A stretch of 64,000 nucleotides of DNA from Copromyces sp. CBS 386.78 (taxonomy: Eukaryota; Ascomycota; Sordariomycetes; Sordariales; Sordariaceae): the NCBI GenBank assembly GCA_030685235.1, contig MU839115.1, positions 310,001 to 374,000 on the forward strand, in the 5' to 3' direction. A program made the position numbers and the translations under genes. This document shows, in pieces, positions 1-11,215 of this stretch (its first letter is position 1; the number at the start of each line of letters is the position of its first letter). Under the pieces are notes generated by a model. That model saw only the letters and a list, made by a program, of their open reading frames with translations. It made no database searches and was not told where the DNA came from.

Positions 1-409
1 TGGCAGATGGCTGGTACTACCACCCCAGGCACGCCGGTATCCATCTTTGTATGGATGCAGGATGCCAGGTTGTGTGAAAGATAGATGCAAGGCATACACG
101 CTCCGAAAGACTGCGGAAGCCCGTTGCATTTTTTCCCCTGCATATCCTGGATGCCTATAGTACTTTGAGACCGACCGGCGGGAAAGTGATCCAGGTTCAA
201 ATTGGTGTCACTCCCCTCTTCTTCCGGATTCCCTTTCTTCGTCTTCTTCACACCTATCTTCTAGCTCTTTCTCCTAGAACGGTTGACAACCCTCGAGTTT
301 TGTTCCGGCTTCAAAAAATCACACATCGTTGTGGGAGCACATATCCCAGGTATCAACACCGCGGTGATAAAATCCTTCGTTCATCCAGGTATCAAGAAGA
401 AGCGCAACC
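1..409. other. upstream region of the carboxylate transporter gene
   Basis: No gene is supported here. The last 200 bases are pyrimidine-rich, as is usual for fungal leaders, and run into the transporter start at 410. A CCCCAG hexamer at 23-28, read on the minus strand as CTGGGG, fits the SYGGRG carbon-repression site consensus. Such hexamers occur often by chance. Confidence 0.4.
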
Positions 410-2263
410 ATGGAATCAACCCACGAGCCCGCCGACCCCGTCGCCAAGGGCATCCTCCCCACCGCCCGCCAGTCATGGAAGGACCTCTTCATCTGGAAGC
501 AGCGCGTCGTCGTGACCAACGTCTACGGCGAGACCGCAACAGAATGGGCAAAGCCCGTACCCCTCAAGAACCCCATCAGCCTGATGGCTCAGCTGTCTGG
601 ACGTGACTGGCTCAATTTTGTTGTCGGTTTCGCCGCCTGGAGTGCTGACGCCTTTGACTTCCACGCCTTGTCGATCCAGCAGGTCAAGCTGGCGGACTAC
701 TATGGCGTCAGCAAAACTTCAGTATCGACAGCAATCACCTTGACATTGTTACTTAGGTCGGTTGGTGCCGCTGTCTTTGGTCTGGCTGGCGATCGATGGG
801 GGAGAAAGTGGCCTATGGTACTGAACATGATTATATTGGGCATCTTGCAGATTGCTACAATCTACAGCTCAACTTACTCACAGTTCCTTGGTGTGAGAGC
901 TTTGTTTGGATTGTTCATGGGTGGAGTGTAAGTTCATTTCCTTCCTCGGTATTCTGTTATCGTATATTGGGTTTGCTAACAACTCCTAATCAGGTATGGT
1001 AACGCAATCGCTATGGCCCTGGAGAACAGCCCGGTCGACGCCAGAGGTCTGATGTCCGGTATTCTCCAACAAGGTTATAGCTTTGGATATGTGTGTGCTG
1101 CGTGCGCCAACCTCGGTGTCGGTGGCGGTACCAACAGCTGGAAGACCGTATTCTGGATTGCTGCTGGTTTGTCCATCGGTGTCGGCATCATCCGCTGCTT
1201 CTTCCCCGAGTCCAAGCAGTTCCTCGAGGCGCGCAAGAAAGGCAAGGCGCAAGCCAACCCGTCTCAGTTCTGGAAGGAGACCAAGGTGATGCTTCGCCAA
1301 GAGTGGAAGATGTGTGTCTACTGCTGCATCTTGATGACTTGGTTCAACTGTGAGTTTTCTCCCCCGTTTTTTTGAACTATCGAGCCATCCTAACTGTGTC
1401 AACAGATTACAGCCACACCTCCCAAGGTACTTGAAATTCCTATCTTAATTTCCCGGCAAAAAAAAAAAAAAAAAAAAAAAGGCTTCCTCGCTAATTAATC
1501 AAAAAAACAGATTCCTACACAACATTCATGCGCACGCAGAAGGAAATGGACAACTCCGGCGCCAGCCGCGCCAGTATCATCATGAAGGCCGGCGCTTGCG
1601 GTAAGCTTAATCAAAGATCTACCACCGAAATGATGTATTTTAACTTGTGAACAAACAGTTGGCGGCACTATCATCGGCTACCTAAGCCAATACTTCGGGC
1701 GAAGACGCACCATCATCGCCTCGGCACTCATCAGCGGCTGCCTTATCCCCGCGTGGATCCTTCCCAACTCCGAGCGCGCGCTGTCCGCCACCGGCTTTTT
1801 CATGCAATTCTTCGTCCAGGGCGCCTGGGGTGTGATCCCCATCCACCTGAACGAGCTAGCTCCCCCCGCCTTCCGCTCCTCGTTCCCCGGCATCACGTAC
1901 CAGGTCGGTAACATGGTGTCGTCCCCGTCTGCGCAGATCGTCAACGCCGTGTCGGAAAAGGTCCATATCATCAGCCATACCGGCAAGATGGTTGAGGCGT
2001 ATGGTCCGACCATGGGCATCGCTACTGCTATCATCGTGACGGGGATTGTGGTCACCACGGCGTTTGGGCCTGAGAAGAGGGGCAGGGAGTTTGAGAAGGC
2101 ACTGCCGGCTGGTATGAATCTCCAGCAGCAGCAGCAGCAGGGCAAGCAGGTGGATGATTTGGAGGCGGGAGATATGGAGACGATTCCCAGCGGTTTGGAT
2201 GATGAGAAGAGGGAGGCAAGGGACCAGCAGGTGGAAAACACTGCTGCCCCTGCCAAACAATGA
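410..2263 (+). CDS. Jen-family monocarboxylate/proton symporter (MFS)
   Basis: Predicted plasma-membrane transporter for lactate, pyruvate or related carboxylates. Exons are 410-927, 994-1349, 1406-1426, 1511-1600 and 1659-2263, giving 529 residues with phase kept at every junction. The ATG at 410 has a strong context (CAACCATGG). The Jen signature Nxx[S/T]Hx[S/T]QDxxxT is read as N291, S294, H295, S297, Q298, D299 and T303, which separates this family from other MFS carriers. About twelve hydrophobic segments can be traced, with a long hydrophilic C-tail that includes a polyglutamine run. Exon 3 is only 21 nt and carries the core of the signature. Intron 3 holds a run of 23 A (1458-1480). 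Family assignment is firm; the substrate is inferred. Confidence 0.93.
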
Positions 2264-3054
2264 GTCGAGTGTCTAGGTTTTAGAGTTGTTGGAAGCTATG
2301 GTGATATATTGGGGGATAAAAGTTCCGCGGACATGCCCGTTTCCGATAATGATCTCTTATTTGATACCAAATGTTATATGCAAGTAACCTATTGCCCTTT
2401 TTTTGTGTTTACTTACAGGCCAAGACTTGTTTCGTTTGTTTGTTAGCTCGAGACCTCGGGTCAACTTCCCTAGTCATTTCATGTCTGATTAATTCGTTCC
2501 GTTCTATGACCAACGCATATGCTTACCTTGAATATGCTTTTTCGGAACCTGAACATGATCTTTCGGAAATTCAGTCTATCAAATTGAATCTTATTAATGC
2601 CAGCCTTTCCGATCCGTACTTAGCCACTACATTGTATCCTTGTGGAATTTGGGACAGTTCGGAATAGATCTCGTCCAGTATGCTAGGAGTATCAAGCTGA
2701 TAAACAAAGCAGCATTTGAGTGTATGCTCAAGCTTTGAGTTTAGTAGTGCTGAAAGGGGTGTATCTTGATAAATGAATAGTCTACCAACATCTTAAATTG
2801 TGTACCTCTAAGTCAAATCACCCTTTCATGTCGAGTGTACATGATACAAAGAAAGGCTTTCCATTCAACATTTCTCCCATCACTCTATAACTTTCAAATA
2901 AAGGTATGACATTTGAAGCAACATCCCATCCAGTGTAATTACTTGAATGTCGTCGAGTGGATTTCCAATATCTATCCTATTCATATGTGCTCCAGAGGGA
3001 CTTGTGGCCCGTGCATTTCTGCATGTCCGCCCGCCTTCTTCTATCTCCGTGACT
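2264..3054. other. intergenic region between convergent genes
   Basis: This lies between the 3' ends of the transporter and the paraoxonase-like gene. It is AT-rich and should hold both 3' UTRs. A 98-codon open frame at 2371-2667 has no recognisable features and I do not call it. Confidence 0.4.
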
Positions 3055-4447
3055 TCACAAGTCAACCTTGACAGCAACCACACTGCTTGACACAAACCCC
3101 GTTACAAACAACCAGGCCTTTCTCTGGCCCCCTTCCTTCTCCGGATCAATAGCCACCAAAACCGCCGCGCTCGCGCTCCTAATCCTGCTCCCATCATCCT
3201 CGAACAAAAGTCTCTTCTCCCAAATCACACCCCCATCCTCCTGCTTGATCGCCTTCGCAAACCACACCATGACCGGATCCTTGGCCTCTGTCTTTTTGGA
3301 CGTCTCCGCCAGCGTGTGCGCCTTGCCCAAACCGGCCACGACAAACCCGCTGTGGTCAACGCCGTCCGCCGTGCCGGCGTAAGGGTCGGAGAAGTACGAG
3401 GGGTTGTCGATGGTGGAGTCAAACTCAATGCGGTTGAGCACCGTGATCATGTTCGACTTCGATGTAGACCCCGATGGTAGCTGGCCAATGCTCAAAACTC
3501 CGGAAGCGGCGCTCGCAATGGCTACTTCGTCTTCGTAACGGCCGTGGCCTAGTCCGTTGGCGTTGTGGAACTTGTCGAGTGCCACGTGGGCGGTGACGCC
3601 GGCCAAAGCGTCTGTCTCGGCGGGAGTGGAGGGGGCTTCAAGAGCGAACTGCAGGTAGATGACGTCGGTCCACTTGGCATTGGCGTACATGTCTTCGAGG
3701 AAGCGCATGGCGCCGTGGTCCCGGTAGAAGTGGTCGTTGGTCACGTAGAGGGACGTGGGGGATGTGGCGATGAGATCGTTGGGGGTGCGAATCAGAGGAT
3801 GCCAGATGGAGCGAAGGTGCCTGGCGGTGGACGTTCCCAAGACGTGGTGGAAGACCTCGATCTGGGACCGCGCTTTGGGGACGTCTGCCGGTGGAGGGTG
3901 GATGGCTATGACGGGCTCGGGGTTGGGGAGGTGGTTGACTGCGTAGATGTACACGGCATTCGGTTGCTCGGGGTCGGTAAGGACTTCGATGCCATGGGTG
4001 ATGAAGGGTCGTCCGTTAAAGTTCTCTACTTCAAGACGTTGGGATTTCTTCGTCTATGGAAGTGGTAAGTGACTCTGTTTTGCGCACGAGTGTGGGCATA
4101 GGGTGTTTTGGACTTACTTCGGGGTCAATCACATGCAGAGAGCCATGGTAGGTCTTGAGGATTGACGAATCGTTGAAGTTGGTCAAAGGGGGGTACCATT
4201 GAAAGCGAGTCTCGGGATGGTCCTCACAAGCAGTAAAGAGGGTCTTGCTGGGGCCATGGTAGTGCAAGTCTTCACAATGGACAGTGTCGGGGATGTATAC
4301 AATGTCCTCTTGTTGGACATGAGTGCTCAGAGGGTTGGTGCGAAGGAAGCCAAAAACGATGGCATTGTGGTATATGAACGTGCCCCAGGAGTAGATGGCA
4401 TACGCCAGCAAAGCGACGGTAACAGATGGCCCCAGCAACTTCATCAT
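3055..4447 (-). CDS. paraoxonase/arylesterase-like protein, membrane-anchored
   Basis: Exon 1 is 4447-4118 and exon 2 is 4053-3055, giving 442 residues. The ATG at 4447 is chosen because the longer frame begins with TTG. An N-terminal hydrophobic stretch (about residues 3-25) looks like a signal anchor. Motifs match the six-bladed serum paraoxonase family: CEDLH near residue 60, PNDLIA followed by TNDHFY in the middle (calcium-binding Asn/Asp region), and TIDNPSYFSDPYAG further on. The family hydrolyses lactones and aryl esters and needs calcium. Fungal members are poorly characterised, so the substrate is unknown. The intron is short with an ordinary GTAAGT donor. The promoter contains an inverted-repeat element about 290 bp upstream. 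Confidence 0.85.
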
Positions 4448-4739
4448 GGGCAAAAAATTGGCACGAGTTCAAGGGAGGCGAAGATGGGATTCACGGACAA
4501 AATCCATACCCGAGCTTTATATGATGGTTTGTGTCCCCTGTCCTCTTGGTCATACGCTAGGAACTCGATCCTTCGCATGGTCCAAGAAACGAGTTCATTC
4601 CTCGATTCCTTCCTTGGTATCTCACCTCGGTCGCTCTTGTCGACGGGTTTCTTTGTGGCCCCTAGCTGTTGACGGCACGATCGCCCTGCGGGGTAGCTGT
4701 ACGAAAGCGTAGCATGTTGACACCACCATTTACGCAATA
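4448..4739. other. promoter region of the paraoxonase-like gene
   Basis: This 290-base stretch separates the paraoxonase-like start codon from the inverted-repeat element. I see no gene in it. It should contain the leader and core promoter of the minus-strand gene. Confidence 0.35.
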
Positions 4740-5064
4740 CAGGAATTTCCCCTGATGATGCATGTACTCTGGCACGCCATTTTGTATGCATTTAGAGGGC
4801 TCATGCACTTACAGCCCATGCCAAGACTACTTGGCCCCCCTAGCATAGAAATTATGGGCGGCTTTTAGGAGGCTAGCATACCTGTCAAGGCCCTAGAATA
4901 AAACTGGGTGCCAATAAATTCATATACAAAAATTTGGCACACAAATTGACATGCAAATAGCAGTTATGCAAATGCCCATACCAAATGATTGCGGACGGCC
5001 AGCTGTAAGCATTTAGAGGGCTTTATGCCTTTTCAGGTGCATGCACTTTCAGGGGATATTCCTG
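4740..5064. mobile_element. MITE-like inverted-repeat element flanked by TA
   Basis: The ends form an imperfect terminal inverted repeat of about 29 bp. The left end starts CAGGAATTTCCCCTGA and the right end, read on the minus strand, starts CAGGAATATCCCCTGA; both continue into a related TGCATG segment. TA lies immediately outside each end, as expected for Tc1/mariner-type insertion. The 325-bp interior has no coding capacity. It carries a 14-bp direct repeat, GCATTTAGAGGGCT, at 4788-4801 and 5009-5022. Length, inverted ends and lack of coding fit a non-autonomous element. Superfamily is inferred from the TA flanks only. Confidence 0.65.
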
Positions 5065-7286
5065 TAGCGCAATGGCTAGTGGACTGTCATATCCCATGTT
5101 GGCGGGTTCGCGTACGCGGGGTTCGGCTATTAATTCCTTGTGGTTGAAGATCCGTTCGGGGTGCCGGGTGCGCCGTTCGGGTAGCACAACCTCCGCCTTT
5201 AACTTCTAAAACCCTCCGGACGTCTGGCAAGACACTCGAATTGAACCTCTCCGCTACACACCTAGCGTAATTACCAAAACCAAGCATGTTCACACAATTT
5301 TAAGTCGAAGACACCGCGTCTTCTCTTCAGTTCGCCGACAAATGCATCGAGGTTTGACGGAGCTTAGCACAGCCGTCGGGAGGTGTACCACTCTTGGAGT
5401 GATTAACGACAGAACTGACCGTCTAGACGTTGGAGTGTGACAAGGTTCTCTTGAGCCTCAAAAAGAAATCAACAATGAGCGTTTAGAAGGGGTTACGCGA
5501 GGAAGCGGCCGGAGGTTAGCAAATCGAAGTCAGGGATGCAGACTGGGGCCGTTCAGGGACCGGGGATCTGACCTGCCCGAATCTGACGCTCGGTGAAGAT
5601 TACGGTTCATGGCTCAGGTTAGTCGGTCCAGCTTGCCAAAAATACATTAAGCTCTCAAACATGTTTCGACGGGCTGACCCCAGATTGCACTGTTTGTTGA
5701 CAGACCGGTGTTGTGTTTGACAAGGGACTTCACGTCATATCTCTGCTTTGAGATGCTTTCCAGCAACTTCCTGAACTGCACACTACCAGGACATATCCAA
5801 TACGATCAACGGGCATTCGACTGGACATGTTTGTCAAAATCAATGCTCATCTGACAACTATCCACTTCCAGTCATCACGAAGATCGGGCGTGCTGCACTG
5901 CCCAGGCCTAATAGTTCACCGCCCTCGCCCTCGAATATCATGCATTTTTCACTACCTACCTACATACCACCGCACCTCCTTCATCACGATCCGCTTTTCC
6001 CCTTGCCATCCGTTTTGCAGTATTTATCCACCACGCGTATGTTGTTCAGCTTCTTTGGTATGGCGTCCCCCACAGCCCAGCTCTCGAGAGTTGGTGCGAA
6101 TTATTTTGCATGCCACGTGTACGCCAATTACGATAACCATCACTTTGCAGTAGTGTCTGGGGAAATGAACTCGATGCTCTCATAATTTCCGCTACAAACA
6201 CGTGGCATACATTTGTTCCCAGGTCGCCTACAGTGAGCGGAAGCGGTCAAGATAAGTTGAAGAAAGCTGTGTGAAGCTCTTCACTGATGCTGAACCAGGA
6301 ACAGGTACCCGTCCGTCGATAACCGTGGATATCCACTCCTCGAATTTCGGAAGGCATCTCAGCCATCATTTCCTCATCAACCCCGCATTGCGACAGTTGG
6401 AATCCTTTGTCATGCCATGTCTAAGGGATCACTCGCAGAAGGGCTGATCCCGTGCAAGCCTGCGTGCGGAGCCTACCCCGAAGAAATACGTTCGTTTCGA
6501 TAAATCTCGTAAAATGATCCAGTCGTCGTGTTAGAAGCCGGACCTATCATTACGGAGATATCACCCTTCGACTTTCGGACCACAACCCTGAGCCAACCAT
6601 ACGCATCGACATAGAGAGCCACATCAAGCCTCGTAACTTTGCCTTGTAGGCTACCATCTCTCAGTTCACCGCCTCGCCATAACAATCTCCAATCTAATCT
6701 CCCAAAGTTCTTGGCCTGCCGCTTCTTCATGTCTGCATCTGCATCGGGCACGTAGGTCAGCAATGTTGCCCTCCATAAGGTACTTTGAAGTCGGTTGTGG
6801 GATATGGTTGAGGCTGAGCCGAGTCTGTCTCCAGAGACATGACGGTGGCCGACTGGCCCAGGGCAGCAACATGTCTTCGTCACCCACAAGTTGTCTTCCG
6901 GTAAGTACCCCATCGACGGATACGTTACACCCTCACCTCCTTTTGCTGACAAGTCCACGAGACTCTCCGCATGCATCGAGAGTCGATGTTGGTGAAGACA
7001 CTGCCCCAGTGAGCCTTATCGGGATATTCAATGCTCTGGTAGGGAGAGCAAGAAGTGGACCTCGGACGCAAGAACATCTCGATCTCAACGATAGAGGCTC
7101 ATAGAGCAAGTTGGATGGCGCAATGTCATGAACCCTCGACGAAGATATAATGAGGGATATCAGCTGTGGTTGAGAATGGGGAAATATCAACATCATCAAG
7201 TCTACACTCTTCCTCACATCTCAATTACTCACCTCAACACCATCCTCAAACAACACTTCAAGCCCTCAACCTAGCCACTCTTGAAC
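5065..7286. other. gene-poor intergenic region
   Basis: No gene is supported. Two CACGTG cores sit in opposite orientation at about 6108-6124 and 6196-6212, within wider similar 17-mers. Open frames on both strands around 5.8-7.1 kb lack recognisable domains and overlap each other. The last 150 bases are CT-rich and look like the leader of the small gene that starts at 7287. Confidence 0.35.
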
Positions 7287-7740
7287 ATGGCTGGCACAAG
7301 CGAACCGAACGACCTCAAGTTCATCCACACTTTCGAGAAGGACTTGGAGAGAAATGCCGCTTCTGGAGTGGGAACTTGCACGGACTCTATGAGTATGTCG
7401 AGCTTTGCCAAGGATGTTGACGCCATCGGCGGAGGAAGGTATCAGATTTACCCTTGGAGCGAGCAGACACTAAAAGGCGATACCAGGATCATCTCCCACT
7501 ACGACGACGACTACCACCGCCACCACCATCGACGGCAACAGAAAGACACCAAGCATGACTGACTCTCAGGCTAACGAAGATCCTGCCACCGACACTCGGC
7601 ATGGGCACGAAATCTGCCCAAATCCGCTCCCCTGGTCACCTTATCAGCACTTCCAGGGCCCCATGTGCGGCTGCCGCGACTCGGACTGGATCCATGGCGG
7701 CACGACGGTTCACGGCCAGAACGAAACGAACGCGTCTTAA
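7287..7740 (+). CDS. small hypothetical protein, probably spliced
   Basis: The function is not recognised. The ATG at 7287 follows a long pyrimidine-rich leader and sits in good context (GAACATGGC). Removing a 103-nt GT-AG intron (7439-7541) joins two frames cleanly into a 116-residue soluble protein rich in Asp, Thr and His, with a C-terminal CGCRDSDW segment. Without splicing, translation ends at 7562 after about 91 residues with a His/Arg-rich tail. No signal peptide or membrane segment is visible. The leader and start look genuine; the splice choice is uncertain, and the locus could be a lineage-specific gene. Confidence 0.42.
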
Positions 7741-9936
7741 CCAGAGCCGATTACGACGACACCGGGGGCACTGATAAACGAGTTTGAAAGACGAAGGGTG
7801 CCAGCGGATGCCGGCTGGGCTCCTTCGGCTTTTTGTCCTCTGTGGCCTCCGTTCGGCGCGTCCACCTTTTCCTAGAGCGGCAGGAGAACGATCCGGCAAC
7901 ACTCTCGGCAGCCTGACAACCCATTGGCCAGAACACAAGACACGGACAACAATGACGGATGAAAGTCGAAACCCCTGTCATGTGGAGCAGATCGGCTGAT
8001 CCTGGATTATTTACTTTTCGCGTCGGTCACTTTGGCAACAATTTTTTCTCCAGACCCGCGACAACAGGGTGAATTGTCGCGAAATGGCTCGTCATTGGAG
8101 AAAGCGAGTGGAGGACATCAGGCGAGCCATGCATCTCAACAACAACACGCTCATCATCCAATGAAGAGGTGGTGGAGGCTCGGGAGCCTAGCCGCGACTA
8201 GTTGACCGGTTTCCTTGGACGAGATTTTGCTATCTGAATGTCGAGAAGAGAGGTATAGGTGGTCTCCAAGATGTACCTAACGTGAACTTAGGGAGATACA
8301 CACATATAATACAGGACTGGTTTGTTGGTGATGTTTGGTTCTTTGGACTGGGGTTGAACAGGGCAGATCTGGAGTTCTTATTGGCCTCATCAGCGTCTTC
8401 GTTTGTTGCGGCTGACAATGGCAAGGGTTGAAAATGCCACAGATGCCTCTTTTCTGCCTCTCTCCGTCTGTTCCTATGCCTCTCTCCATCTCTAAGCCTG
8501 GAAGATATAAGAGGGCAGTCCCCTTTCGTTCGAAGCCGAATGCTTTTCCACTCTCAGTGGCTCGAAGAGTGGAAATCGGCGTTTCTTGTATCAAACTAAC
8601 AAACATACTAGGGTTAGATTGTATGTTACGCTTCTGCAGATAGCATGAGTACTTGAGTGGGTGGTTTGGTGCCTCTGTAGGGTATCTCAAGTTGTATCCT
8701 GAATGATCCTGTATTATATCCTAAACATCCTGGCTGTGGAAGCATGTGGAGCGGCGACGTGTATGCGCATGTGTGGTTGATTTTTTTCCCCGTTAAGAGA
8801 TGGGTGAATACTCCACGATTCCCCTTTTTTATTTCCTGTCAATCTTCCCCCTCATCCATCCTGCAAACTACGATAGTCCCAACGCGTCTTAACACAACAC
8901 GCGCGCTCCCCACCGATAACAGGCACAGTAACCCCACGTACTCACAAAGTTCTAACGCGTTCGCGTACCCGGTACGTCCTTGATTTTTTATGAAGTGGAG
9001 GATGGACAAAGCTGGGTGTCTACTCATATATGGACATGATGTCAAACGGAGTAGGAGGATCAAAACTGCATTGATCCCTGCCACTTTTTCTGAGAGGAGA
9101 AGGAACATGCGGCTGTTTATCTGGAGTAATGACCCCGAGCCACTCCGACGCGACACTACGAACTTCTGTTCTGACCCCCGGGGGTCTTCGGCCCCAACAC
9201 CAGCTTCCGCAAAGCATCCCTTTTTACGATTTATGTTTTCTTACAATACCACTAGTTGCTAATATTAATACAGAAACCTACTTATATTATCACGACACTT
9301 ACCTACGTACAATTATCTTACCACGACACCTATACACGTATACAGTCCTACCTTTACGACACCTACTAACATACCCAACTATAACTATTACGACCAAGCA
9401 AAGTATCCACCACGACAAATAAACACATGTCGCCAGGTGAAATGGGCAAACTGAACTTACCCATAAGGTGAAAGAAAATTAACTCGAACCTATGCGAAAC
9501 ATCAAAGCTTAAACCCTTACACAACAGTAAGACCAAAGATGGGTCATCGTCAAAAAATTATACAAACAGCGGCGTTACGCTGACCGCCGACGGTTGGTCC
9601 AGCTTTTCTTGGCCCCTCCACTCGTACTTCACTATCAAGGAGTTGGTGACATTGCCTTAAATACACCAGTGTCAACATCCGAGTCTATTTAGCAAGCAGG
9701 ATTTAAGTCATACCACCATCTTTTACATAATACCTCCGATAGAGCACCGGTGGGCTAAGCGGACTGGCCCTCGTTCACGCATCTCGTCCTATCCTATTCA
9801 CTCTTAGTTCATCAATACCCTCCTACACATATAACCTCCTACTGCTATCGTGCTAAACTAAATAGAAACAGAAACAGATGGTAGCAACGATCCCGATCCC
9901 GGCCAAGCCCAGATCGAAGACCTGGATATTAAAGTA
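7741..9936. other. gene-poor intergenic region with AT-rich degenerate repeats
   Basis: No gene is supported. Between about 9290 and 9420, short CACGAC or TTACGAC cores recur every 21-34 bases in AT-rich sequence, suggesting a decayed tandem repeat. From about 9640 the sequence becomes rich in TpA and looks like RIP-mutated repeat DNA by eye. Confidence 0.35.
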
Positions 9937-10351
9937 GAGAAACGCTATCTGCACCGCCGCAAAACGCTATCTACACCGCCGCGCAAAACTTTAATAAGGT
10001 ATAACTTAGGCAAATAGTAAGCTCCAAATATAAAAGTAGTATTTTTGAGTTCGGTAAGGTTCTCTCTATTATAATATATTTACTAGCCCTTCTATCGCCT
10101 CTCCTATCTACTATCTTAGATGATGTAAGAAATTTCCAAATAAAATTTTCTTTTTCTTAAACTATTAGTAGGTTCAAAGGCTGCGGTAAGTTTTAAGAGC
10201 CAACTTTAATACTATTAAATAGAGTAGAAAATTACGAAAATTCCAAGCCTACTTTGAGGCTATAGACGCTTATTTTGGTAGAGTAACTTTAGATTTTATT
10301 TTTAAACGGCGGTGCAGATAGCGTTTGGCAGCGGTGCAGATAGCGTTTCTC
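9937..10351. mobile_element. short inverted-repeat transposon with 8-bp target duplication
   Basis: A 415-bp element with terminal inverted repeats of about 45 bp that differ at three positions. Each terminal repeat contains two tandem copies of a roughly 22-bp unit built on AACGCTATCTGCACCGC (9941-9980 on the left, 10308-10347 on the right in reverse). The identical 8-mer TTAAAGTA flanks both ends (9929-9936 and 10352-10359). An 8-bp duplication fits hAT-type or other 8-bp-TSD superfamilies; the termini do not identify which. The interior is AT-rich, has no long open frame and cannot encode a transposase. Confidence 0.8.
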
Positions 10352-10359
10352 TTAAAGTA

Positions 10360-11215
10360 TGCGCATGCACTTTATCTAGAAACTTTCAAAACGAGTCTGA
10401 GACAGATGTTTGCGAGTGCGGTCCAAAGTCATTCGCATCGTTGAACAAGACGCTTGATGATGGGGCCTCGGAGCTTGACGAATTCGAGGCAGAAATAAAC
10501 AATTGGAAAAATAATTCAGCGGTAGGCAAGCCGCTGACTAGTCGATGGCGGCGACATACCAGCGCGGGTGGTATCTTCACTAGCTTCTACGTTTGGGGTG
10601 AAGGACCCAGCGGATGCAAGAGCTACTGAGGTCGGACGGTATGATTATAGAAGCTCGAGAGGGTAATGGTCTTGGATCTCAAAAGGGGGCTTGGGGTTAG
10701 GTAGATAAATATTCTCCCTTTTTCTCTTTCTTCAAGAAGCATTTCGTCCCGTGACGATCATGTACGGCACCTCAAGCATTGACGATTGCAAAGTACGTTT
10801 CACGTACGCAGCATTTACAGAGAAGACACTTTCAGACATCGACGGGAAGGATGTCCCATCTCACTCCTCCCCTTCCCAGCTCCAGGTTTGATGCCAGTGT
10901 CGAGTTGCAAACCGAGACTTTCAGAGCATGCTTGCGTTCTAGGATCATGATGTCGTAGAGATGAGGTGCGGTTCATACCAACGGACATGGGGGACGAAGC
11001 TGGGGAAAAACTGTGTAGCAAGCGTCTGTGTCCAAGAACAAGGTCCATTTGTATCTGCCATTGAATCAATGATCATTGGTCTCCAAAACCGCGCACCCAA
11101 CCTCAAACGCCTTTTCCGCCTTATGCAACCCATTGCGCCTGTCCGATTGAATCATAACAGAAACCCAACGCCCTCATGTTCCTTTTATATTACTCACACA
11201 GAACCAGAATATCCC
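10360..11215. other. intergenic region downstream of elp3
   Basis: No gene is supported. The open frame at 10312-10629 begins inside the transposon's terminal repeat and resembles no known protein. The right half should contain the elp3 3' UTR. Confidence 0.35.

Noticed and set aside
5060..5126. tRNA-like sequence (A-box-like TAGCGCAATGG and B-box-like GGGTTCGCGTAC) next to the TA-flanked element
   Set aside because: No acceptor or T-stem pairing can be drawn, and the boxes match only partly. At most it is a decayed relic.
6473..6976. 167-codon minus-strand frame
   Set aside because: It overlaps a plus-strand frame of similar quality, has no recognisable domain and no supporting leader or splice context.
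10312..10629. 105-codon plus-strand frame
   Set aside because: It starts inside the transposon's terminal repeat and shows no protein family features.
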